Source: [Clostridium] fimetarium
GTDB lineage: Bacteria > Bacillota > Clostridia > Lachnospirales > Lachnospiraceae
Length of the DNA: 64,000 bases
Assembly (NCBI RefSeq): GCF_900111235.1
Contig: NZ_FOJI01000020.1
Coordinates: 1 to 64,000 of the forward strand
Reading direction: 5' to 3'
The stretch's first letter is position 1. The number at the start of each line of letters is the position of its first letter. Positions 56,940-64,000 of this stretch are shown here, piece after piece. Position numbers and translations under genes: made by a program. The notes beneath the pieces were generated by a model. It was not told where the DNA came from, made no database searches, and saw only the letters and a list, made by a program, of their open reading frames with translations.

Positions 56940-57330
56940 CCATTCACGCTATGCCACCCGCTCCAACAACTTCACCAACATATCCTCAATTTTCATCTGG
57001 TACTTCCGCTGCACTTCAATTCTATCTTCTAAATATCATCAATTATATACTTTTTTCTATTAGGATTACTATATTGCGCTGACATAAAATTTTCTAGTTA
57101 ATTCCGTATGAGTACTATATCAGAACCATTTAAACCGTCTATTGCATACTTAAATATCAGTTAGATAATTGGAGCAATCTCTTCATCAATAATCAATTGA
57201 TGATTATCTGAGGGAGCTTTCATATATACAAATATAGCATACGAACTAATAAATTCACCCTTCTACTGTCTGCTATGAACAGCGCTTTTACCTTCTTAGA
57301 CAAATCTTTTATATAAAAATCAAACATATT
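56940..57330 (-). pseudogene. Serine recombinase remnant (second, more decayed copy)
   Basis: Stretches align at DNA level with the recombinase relic at 25991-27258 (for example GTTCATAGCAGACAG-type and TTGATTATTGATGAAGAG, both strands compared), including the end (CTATGCCAC) and the segment before the DUF1016 gene. Large internal parts are missing and all frames are broken. Confidence 0.65.
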
Positions 57331-57388
57331 ACATGTCAAATTAGAATTATAATGATAAGCAATAGATACATCATAGTCATTTCAAATG

Positions 57389-58008
57389 CTATTTTGTACT
57401 TAACCCTGTTTCCAGTTCAATAAGTCTGGCAATCATCCGTCCAAATAATTCTATAAATGTAGTATCATCCTCAGTATAATCTGCTTTTACAGCAACATTT
57501 CCCATTTTATAACAATATGGATTTTTTACCTGCTCCATAAATGAGCAGGTTCGCTCATATATTGGTAATAACTCATTGATATACACATCATTTATATCTA
57601 CCAGCTCAAGCCTGAAAAGAATTCCATCTTTCCATTTTTCAATCTTTTCTTTTATTTTGCGAACACTATATTTCTTATTCATACATAACTCTAGCCAGAA
57701 GCTTCTATCAAGTAATAATATATGGCTTGACCAATTTATTTCCGTCAAATGTTTTCCATACATATCCCAATCAGAATATGCCTCATAAAACTGAATCATT
57801 CTATATAGACCACGTCGATTATATATTTTATCTTCAATGCACTTCTTTTTCATACCTATGGTAACATTTCCGACAAAATCATAACCAAACTTATTTACAG
57901 AATTTTTTTGGCTTAATTCCCGTCCAACTTTCCAATACTGAAAATCATATTTTCCTATTAGAAAATTTAATAATACGCTCAATATTTGCAATAACCGTAT
58001 TCACTTCT
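57389..58008 (-). pseudogene. DUF1016_N gene, third copy, decayed
   Basis: Matches the gene at 27315-28115 (YWKVGRELSQ, YEAYSDWDMYGKHLTEINWS, CSFMEQVKNPYCYK). The 5' end is frameshifted so the MRTVNT start is lost, the GIEERD loop is deleted and about 50 codons around 57605 are missing. It sits left of repeat element D exactly as in copy A. Confidence 0.85.
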
Positions 58009-58217
58009 CATAAAAATCCTCCTCGTTTTTTTTGAATAGTATATACCGTAATTGCAACAAATAAAAGCCCTTTAATTGTGAGTACCTCTTTTGTGTCATT
58101 TGACTATATTTTAAAGTATTTTATTGAATTTTAATATGTAAATACACCTATTTTTCTATTTGTGAGTACACTCTTAGATAATTCAAATTGTAAACTTTTT
58201 ATAAAATCTTCAAAAAT

Positions 58218-59165
58218 GCGGGACACTACCCCCTGATTTTCGACTTATAAGTATAGGGGTAAAATTTAAGAAACTGTTGTAAACATAATCACCCTGGTAT
58301 ACTATCCTTCACACAAAGTGCCCCCCACCCCATCTGCGGATTCGGCCACTCACTAAACCCCGGCAGTTTCCTAGCCCCATTAATCAAATATGCCTTGCAT
58401 TTTTCTGCTTGTGTCAAGGAAAGACTAAAAAAAATCTTCGTATTTATTTCGATTTTGTTATCAACTCACTAAAAAGTGCAGTATTTCTGTGGTCTCTGGT
58501 GAATTGATAAAATTAAACTCATCTATGAAATATCGAAAGAATAAAATAAGACATTTCTTTCGTCTAATGAGTTAACGGTAGATCTTTGCTCTAACGCTTC
58601 TAATAATAATATATATGCAAGTGTGGCTGTCCAGTATTACTATTGGTCTAGCCACACTTTTTTAATTTGCTCTACCCCGTGCATCATCTATCGCAAACAC
58701 TTCTGCCATAGACCGGGAAACATGTAAGTTAGGATTGATGATTTCCATCACAGCAACACATATCACTCTTACACGACATGCTATGCTCCGGTGCCACCCG
58801 GCTGCTTATTTAAGCAGTTGTTTCATTATCCATCAAAGCTTTGCAATGCGTATCAATAACATTACATCCATCTGGTTCGCTCTTTACCTTTTGCTTCTTC
58901 TATTACGATACCTTGCTTGAACTGGTTGACCAGCAGGTACATCACAGCAAATCTACAGATGAATCACGTTTACTCCCAAAGCTCATTCTGCAGCTCTGGT
59001 TTCAACTAAGTGTGTTTGATTTTTGTTTCTTACACTCGATATGAAGTTGTCAAGGTACAGGTGCCAAAGCTTAATCACCAGAACCTTGATTCTGATTTTC
59101 GGATTTCAGCAGGGGAAATTTTATCCCTATACTTATAAGCCGAAAATCAGGGGTTAGTGTCCCGC
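58218..59165. mobile_element. Repeat element copy D
   Basis: About 948 bp, same terminal repeats with a few changes (GGGTTAGTGTCCCGC at the right). Protease tail at 58289-58426, CACCAGA hairpin partly disrupted, terminator-like hairpin near 58620-58665. The GAACC palindrome is deleted. Most diverged of the four copies. Confidence 0.8.
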
Positions 59166-59404
59166 TTTTTTCTAAAAAAATTCTCAAAATAAAGAATGTA
59201 CTAATATTCTCTATTTTGGTGTTAATATTTTCTTTGAATAACTATAGTAGGTAATGGAACGTCCAACGTAAGAAATAAGACGGTTATATTCATTTTATTT
59301 CAAAAGATTTTACAGAAACAATTACTGAAAATAAACTATAAGTTAAAAACTTCCCTATTATTGTACCGTACGGATACACTAATAGAGAAGCTTATTCTTA
59401 TCTT
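59166..59404. other. Spacer before the macrodomain gene stop
   Basis: AT-rich; a weak hairpin (ATTCTCTATTTTGG region) only. No gene seen. Confidence 0.35.
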
Positions 59405-60217
59405 CTAATGTAGATTCAACTCATATATTTCTTTATCTAAATCCTTAAATACATTGAATATAACTCTATCTATTTTACCGGCTTCTTCTCGCAGAAATGT
59501 AATTACTGTTTCAACAGCGATTTTTGCTGCCTCATCATTGGGGAAATTGAATTCCCCTGTAGATATGCAACAAAAAGCAATACTTCTCACCCCATTTTCT
59601 GATGCAATCTTCAAACAGGATTCATAGCAAGATCTTAAATCATTTCGCAAATCATTCGTAAGTTTATATCCAACTATAGGTCCCACTGTATGAATCACAT
59701 GCTTGCAAGGAAGGTTGTAAGCAGATGTAATTATAGCACTTCCCGTAGGCTCTTCATAACTTTTATATTTTCCAATCTTCTTCATATAATGATTGCATTC
59801 TTCTCGAAGTTCGATACCTGCCGATGAATGAATTGCATTATCAATACATTTATGGCAAGGTACAAAACATCCTAACATCTGAGAATTTGCCGCATTTACA
59901 ATTGCGTCTACTTCCAGTCTTGTAATATCACCTTGCCAAATTGATATTTTATCCGCGTACTCACTTTTACTTTGAAATGATTCTCTTACTGTTGGTATCT
60001 CATCGAGTTCCACAATTCCTTTTTCCCTGGCCTCTTCTTGTAAATAATCATCATGAATTTTTAGTACATTATTGGGTATCGATTTAGGTATACGAACATT
60101 CATCAGAGACCGAAGTACCATTCTTCTATTACCTTTTGTAACTTCCATATCCTTATACTCGATGGAATCTTTCTTAAAGAAATCAATCAAATAATCTAGT
60201 TTTTCATCCTGTGTCAT
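59405..60217 (-). CDS. Zinc-type macrodomain ADP-ribosyl hydrolase
   Basis: 270 residues. A roughly 75-residue N-terminal helical extension precedes the macrodomain, which has GDITRLEVDAIVNAANSQM, the Cys/His-rich CFVPCHKCIDNAIHSSAG and CCISTGEFNFPN (phosphate loop). The Cys/His insert and N-extension fit zinc-containing macrodomains that act with M-class sirtuins, removing ADP-ribose from proteins. A sirtuin of that class is encoded at 61896-62747 in the same run of genes. It lies 15 bp after the DUF1848 gene. Confidence 0.88.
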   Translation of the reverse strand: MTQDEKLDYLIDFFKKDSIEYKDMEVTKGNRRMVLRSLMNVRIPKSIPNNVLKIHDDYLQEEAREKGIVELDEIPTVRESFQSKSEYADKISIWQGDITRLEVDAIVNAANSQMLGCFVPCHKCIDNAIHSSAGIELREECNHYMKKIGKYKSYEEPTGSAIITSAYNLPCKHVIHTVGPIVGYKLTNDLRNDLRSCYESCLKIASENGVRSIAFCCISTGEFNFPNDEAAKIAVETVITFLREEAGKIDRVIFNVFKDLDKEIYELNLH

Positions 60218-60232
60218 ATTAGTACCATCTTT

Positions 60233-61163
60233 CTAAAATAAAGTGATTTGCCCATTCCTATAGCTATCCTGACTTGCCTCTCTTATTTTATCCCCTTCCT
60301 TTCCATTTCCAATCAAAAATGGAGAAGTAGATTTATGTTGCTGCATATTCTGTCTTACTGTTTCCTGATTATAATTTGCATAACAATAAATACAGCCATG
60401 ACCACAGGTATTATATGCACCTATATCATTTCCCAAGAGACAATTGCAGGCCTCTCTGGGAGATTTTTTATTCTTTGGAACATCTAAGCTACATCCGATA
60501 GCACGTTCAATAATCGATTGTGTCATACAACCAGTTACATCCACTCCATATTCTTTTAAAGCTTCACCTTCACAGCAGGTTCGAATGGTTATTCCATATT
60601 TTTTCCCAATGCTTACAAATGATTTTCCTAAGGTGATTCTTTCTGTTTTTTCTTACTTCCTTCACCCCTGAAAAATTACGTTTTGTCTTAGCATATAAAT
60701 CAATAAAGCTAATAACACAATTGTCTGTATATCCACTCAGAATCTCTGCCATTTTCTCAAATTCATTTATATGATATTCCACAGAATATTTGTCGGTAAT
60801 AAAGATAGGGTCATAACGCCAACCGATTGCATTTACTCCTACTTTCTTTGATAACTGTTTAAAACTTTCCATTACCTTTTCTTTCTCCGGAACATTAGGT
60901 TCGATTTCTTTACCATATGGCGTAATTGTTACAAACCAGAACTGCCTGAAAGCATCGATTTCATTCAGACTGTCAAGCATCGGTTCCGGATTCTTGGTGC
61001 AAAAAGAAAGGCAATCAACAACATCTGGTGTTAAACGGTATTTCATTACCTGTTCCTCATAATATGGATTTCTTGTCAACACATATCCGTCCTTTATTCT
61101 ATTATAAAACCAATCACTAAAATATGCTGGGATATCGGTTCTACAGCCTGTATTTATTATCAT
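60233..61163 (-). pseudogene. DUF1848 radical-SAM-like gene with a single-base frameshift
   Basis: The 5' part (MIINTGCRTDIPAYFSDWFY to VKEVRK) and 3' part (TCCEGEALKEYGVDVTGCMT to ITLF) are in different frames. Joining them needs removal of one base, most simply from the A6 run at 60646-60651; the joined protein would be about 309 residues, normal for DUF1848. The family is distantly related to spore photoproduct lyase. The C-terminal Cys set CGHGCIYCYAN suggests Fe-S binding. Either a recent mutation or a sequencing error; function unknown. RBS GAGG before ATG 61163. Confidence 0.8.
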
Positions 61164-61191
61164 GTTTACCTCACTTATCTATCCTTATGCA

Positions 61192-61238
61192 CTTATCTTT
61201 ATGGTCTTATCTTTATATTCTTATCTTTATACTCTTAT
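61192..61238. repeat. 14-bp tandem repeat, three and a half units
   Basis: CTTATCTTTAT plus three variable bases starts at 61192, 61206, 61220 and 61234. It spans the 3' end of the nitroreductase gene, whose stop lies inside it, and the spacer before the DUF1848 gene. Confidence 0.7.
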
Positions 61239-61811
61239 AATTCTGTTCTCTTTTCGGGCCTTCCCTGTTATTATTTTACCATCCTTTGCGTAGCCTAACA
61301 ACACCTGTACATCGGCATGATAATTTTTAGGTATGTCCCATTTTCCCAAAAGCTCCTGTCCAGTTTCACATCCAAATGCTTCCCATGCACTGCCAATAAA
61401 ACAAGAAGCAATGCCTAACGAATGTGCCGCAATCAATATATTTTCAGCCATACATGCTGCATCCTGTCCTCCAAACAAAAAATCCTTTGGTGAAAAAATT
61501 GTTACTACCGTTGGTGCACCGTAGAATGCATCATAAATATTTGGATCATCTGCAATACTTGGCTGTTCTTTTGATATGTATCTGTCTGCGGTAGAATACC
61601 TTCCCTTAAATGCAGCACTTTTCACTTTACCAAGTGCTCTATTGATTGTATCATCCTGACAAACTACCATAAATGATGATTGTCTCCCACCTGCACAAGG
61701 TGCATACAACCCAGCATTTAAAATCTGTTGCAACAATTCCTCCGGCACCTGTTTATCTGCATATTTTCTAATCGAATGACGCTCTAATATACATTTTATG
61801 GTTTCGTTCAT
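61227..61811 (-). CDS. Nitroreductase-family FMN oxidoreductase
   Basis: 194 residues. Typical nitroreductase fold: ILERHSIRKYADKQVP at the N-terminus (FMN-binding RHSxR), APCAGGRQSS, AENILIAAHSLGIASCFIGS and the C-terminal GYAKDG. It binds FMN and reduces an unknown substrate with NAD(P)H. Placed between the sirtuin and DUF1848 genes; a redox partner in sirtuin/macrodomain operons elsewhere is often a flavin enzyme, so a linked role is possible. Confidence 0.88.
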   Translation of the reverse strand: MNETIKCILERHSIRKYADKQVPEELLQQILNAGLYAPCAGGRQSSFMVVCQDDTINRALGKVKSAAFKGRYSTADRYISKEQPSIADDPNIYDAFYGAPTVVTIFSPKDFLFGGQDAACMAENILIAAHSLGIASCFIGSAWEAFGCETGQELLGKWDIPKNYHADVQVLLGYAKDGKIITGKARKENRIIRV

Positions 61812-61895
61812 TTTAATCCCTGCTCTCTTTTTGTAATAGCTGCCATTAAATGCATTTATAACTTCATATATAAATGCATGAAATTTCTAGAAAGG

Positions 61896-62747
61896 TCAAC
61901 GCTCCGGATATATTTTTTCTAAGATAATAGATATATCCTCTGTAAAGCTAATTGTCTTATTTACATTTTCTTTTGCACCATCTGGATAATCTTTATTAAA
62001 GCGGATTAGATGAGCATTGGGATTACGGTATGTCATTTGTTCAAAAGGATACCTAATAATACCTGGGGTGTTGTATCCCACTCCAAATTCAAAATATACT
62101 ACCTTTTTCAAACCTACATCAGACACATATTCGTTATAGCGTTTACTGCTTTCATCCCATGCTTGATCCTCAATAAAATATTGATCAGCTCTTAGGTTGA
62201 TTTTCATCTGTTCCTCGCAAATTGGGCATTTTGGTATCAAATCTGTCGGTATTTTACAGTCCTTTGTCTCATCTACCATTTCACGTATCTTATCTTCATT
62301 GTAATATAATTTTTTATGACATCCTTTTGAACATTGAAAAAAGCTGTAATCTCCCTGTGTTGCAAACACTTGCATTTCATGAAAGCCTGATTTTACAAAC
62401 TGGCGCTCTACATTTGTTGTCATCACAAAAAAATTTCGATTTTTGACAATATTGTATATTTTTTTATATAATGGTAGTGCCTCTAATTCATAGCGATTTA
62501 ATAGAATTACTTTTGACTCAAATGCCCAATATTCTTCCAGCGTTTCATATGGATAAAAATCTCCTGCATACATATTATCGTATCCATATCTCTTTCCATA
62601 CTCGGGCATGAGTTTCTCAAATCGTTCTCCACCAAAATCAAGACCTGCCGCCGTCGATAAGCCTGCGCCTGCACCTATTATAACAATTTGTGCTTCGTCT
62701 AATATTTTTCTTGCACTCATAATTCTTTCTTCTAGTTCATTTCTCAT
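61896..62747 (-). CDS. M-class (SirTM-like) sirtuin, probable protein ADP-ribosyltransferase
   Basis: 283 residues from ATG at 62747 (GTGAGG upstream). NAD-binding GAGAGLSTAAGLDF (about 28), TTNVE (about 112) in place of TQNID, and TQGDYS (about 130), where the catalytic His of deacetylase sirtuins (HG) is Gln. Zinc Cys pairs are in CSKGCHKK and CPICEEQ. The Gln change marks SirTM enzymes that ADP-ribosylate proteins rather than deacetylate. The macrodomain enzyme 1.7 kb downstream would reverse this. The usual GcvH-like target and lipoate ligase genes are not in view. Confidence 0.85.
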   Translation of the reverse strand: MRNELEERIMSARKILDEAQIVIIGAGAGLSTAAGLDFGGERFEKLMPEYGKRYGYDNMYAGDFYPYETLEEYWAFESKVILLNRYELEALPLYKKIYNIVKNRNFFVMTTNVERQFVKSGFHEMQVFATQGDYSFFQCSKGCHKKLYYNEDKIREMVDETKDCKIPTDLIPKCPICEEQMKINLRADQYFIEDQAWDESSKRYNEYVSDVGLKKVVYFEFGVGYNTPGIIRYPFEQMTYRNPNAHLIRFNKDYPDGAKENVNKTISFTEDISIILEKIYPER

Positions 62748-62788
62748 CTTATCATTCCTCACTATAAAAGTTATAGGATATCATATTC

Positions 62789-63823
62789 TCAGTTGGATAC
62801 CTCTTTCCAACACTGTGGATCAGCGCCATAGAAGTTTCCATTTGTTCCATAAGTTACAGCTGGGCATCCTCGACAGAATCCTTTCAATTCACATTTAGAA
62901 CATTTTTCAAACTTATCAAAATCTCTATATTTTTCTTCCTTAAACACAAAAATATCTTTCAATCTTTCTTCAAATACATTTCCCACATTACTTTCAAATC
63001 TACGACAAGCATATACATAACCATTGGGAAGGATTGTCATATGACAGCCTGCGCAATGGCACCCCTCATATATCATATCTTCTTTAGCGTAATCCGGAAT
63101 CTTAAATATTCCTTCTTCATACAAATAAAGTGTCCATAAATGATCTTTTAGATTAAAATATGTATTGGTACCCTCTGCTTTGTATTTCTCGTACTTCTTC
63201 CATAGTTTATCAAGAAATTTTCGATACTCTAGCGGTGCTATTCCAGTATCTTTTTCTTCACTGGTTGGACAATATCTTCCAAATGCAAATATATCCACCT
63301 TGTTTGCAACAACAATATCTACTACATCTTCCATCTCATTTATATTGGTTCCAGATACTGTAGACATGATAGCACATTTAATTCCTGCATCACGAATGCA
63401 TTTGATTTTTTCTATGGTACAGTCAAAAGATCCTGGCTTTCTAAAATAATCATGAGTCTCTCGCATGCCATCAATGGACATCTGATATTTTTCGCAACCA
63501 TAGGCTTTCAACTTCTTACAGATTTCATCCGTTAAATGGAATGGGTTACCCATCAATGAAAATGGGATTTTCTTTTCTTTTATGATCTCTAGAAGTTTCC
63601 AAAAATCAGGATGAAGAATTGGATCTCCCCCTGTAATATAAAAATATGGTTGTCTGCCAAGCTGCTCACACATATCCTCGCAGTTTTTAATCACCTTTTT
63701 CATGTTCTCCAATGACATAGAAAGTAATTCCGTACAATTCCCTTCTGAAAATATATAGCAATGTTTACATCTCTGGTCACAATAATCGGTTATGTGCCAC
63801 TGGAATGCAAAATATGGTTTCAT
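62789..63823 (-). CDS. Radical SAM/SPASM peptide maturase, ACGX system
   Basis: 344 residues. Radical SAM motif CxxxCxxC at 15-22 (DYCDQRCKHCY), GGDP (about 65), and a C-terminal SPASM-type domain with Cys sets GCHCAGCHMTILPNG, YACRRFESNVGN and CSKCELKGFCRGCPA, for auxiliary Fe-S clusters. A precursor peptide ending SACGSACGASDK is encoded just upstream, matching the ACGX-repeat peptide system of clostridia. It would install a radical-based modification in that peptide. ATG at 63823 has AAGGAAA upstream. Confidence 0.9.
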   Translation of the reverse strand: MKPYFAFQWHITDYCDQRCKHCYIFSEGNCTELLSMSLENMKKVIKNCEDMCEQLGRQPYFYITGGDPILHPDFWKLLEIIKEKKIPFSLMGNPFHLTDEICKKLKAYGCEKYQMSIDGMRETHDYFRKPGSFDCTIEKIKCIRDAGIKCAIMSTVSGTNINEMEDVVDIVVANKVDIFAFGRYCPTSEEKDTGIAPLEYRKFLDKLWKKYEKYKAEGTNTYFNLKDHLWTLYLYEEGIFKIPDYAKEDMIYEGCHCAGCHMTILPNGYVYACRRFESNVGNVFEERLKDIFVFKEEKYRDFDKFEKCSKCELKGFCRGCPAVTYGTNGNFYGADPQCWKEVSN

Positions 63824-63876
63824 CTTTTTTCCTTCTTTCTTTGTGAAACTTATTATTCAGCTAATTAGTTAAAAAC

Positions 63877-63904
63877 GTTCCCAGAAGGCTAGCCTACTGG
63901 GAAC
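63877..63904 (-). terminator. Terminator/attenuator between precursor peptide and maturase genes
   Basis: GTTCCCAG-AAGGCTAGCCTA-CTGGGAAC, nearly perfect stem, followed on the minus strand by GTTTTTAAC. It lies 46 bp past the peptide stop; partial read-through would give more peptide than enzyme, a common RiPP layout. Confidence 0.75.
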
Positions 63905-63949
63905 ATCTTAAGTCACATATATATGTAACTTCGGTAGAGTCCGATATTC

Positions 63950-64000
63950 TTACTTATCAGATGCTCCACATGCTGAGCCACATGCGCTTGGTTTTTCTTC
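63950..64000 (-). CDS. ACGX-repeat RiPP precursor peptide, 3' end only
   Basis: The window edge cuts this gene; the visible 16 codons read EEKPSACGSACGASDK then TAA. The two ACG-X units are the hallmark of ACGX-repeat peptides, the substrates of the radical SAM enzyme encoded next. Leader and further repeats lie outside the window. Confidence 0.8.
   Translation of the reverse strand, partial: EEKPSACGSACGASDK

Overview
The window reads as a low-GC, strictly anaerobic Clostridia chromosome, most like a Lachnospiraceae-type gut or rumen bacterium. This is inferred from AGGAGG ribosome-binding sites, very AT-rich spacers, xTGD-type wall sorting signals, a hybrid-cluster/flavodiiron protein pair, SARP-type response regulators and a clostridial ACGX radical-SAM peptide locus. 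No rRNA, tRNA or CRISPR array was recognised.

Region 1 (0-22 kb): three giant secreted surface proteins, all on the minus strand. They are an Asp-box/Ig protein with three 774-bp tandem repeats, a pilin-like isopeptide adhesin, and a GLUG/Ig/B-type-repeat protein. Two paralogous response regulators with SARP/BTAD output domains lie among them, one coupled to a 7TM hybrid histidine kinase. A broken adhesin 5' end lies between. No sortase gene is present here.

Region 2 (22-29 kb): mostly decay. It holds IS110, alcohol-dehydrogenase and serine-recombinase remnants, one intact diguanylate cyclase, a small Cys-rich unknown and a DUF1016_N gene.

Region 3 (29-38 kb): a compact minus-strand locus encodes a small secreted protein (frame broken in an A7 run), a lipoprotein, three ABC-2 type permeases, an anchored accessory protein and one ATPase. 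It looks like a peptide export, immunity or sensing system. A complete IS4-family element with 12-bp target duplication sits in the end of a repeat element just upstream.

Region 4 (38-48 kb): a nitrosative/oxidative stress island. hcp diverges from fprA-ric-crp/fnr across a region with an FNR-like box. After it come a large protein fusing a PfkB-like N-terminus, an AAA+ ATPase and a RyR domain, then a flavin reductase, a PLP C-S lyase and a second Crp/Fnr regulator.

Region 5 (48-59 kb): a membrane-anchored subtilase with a co-transcribed secreted partner and a tiny membrane protein. An AgrC/AgrA-like GHKL kinase and LytTR regulator pair lies upstream of it, with a 17-residue peptide ORF between the two groups. 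IS1380, recombinase and DUF1016 remnants fill the rest.

Region 6 (59-64 kb): a zinc-type macrodomain protein, a frameshifted DUF1848 radical-SAM-like gene, a nitroreductase and an M-class sirtuin, then a SPASM radical-SAM enzyme. The 3' end of an ACGX-repeat precursor peptide runs off the right edge. This suggests ADP-ribosylation chemistry next to a RiPP locus.

Four same-orientation copies (28.4, 35.2, 48.8 and 58.2 kb) of an approximately 1-kb element with long terminal inverted repeats punctuate the right half. The copies share hairpins, some with compensatory changes, and each holds an indel-free 46-codon tail of a subtilisin-like protease. Three of the four are attached to intact or decayed DUF1016 genes. 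This repeat family, the RyR protein and the sirtuin/macrodomain/RiPP edge are the most interesting parts of the window.
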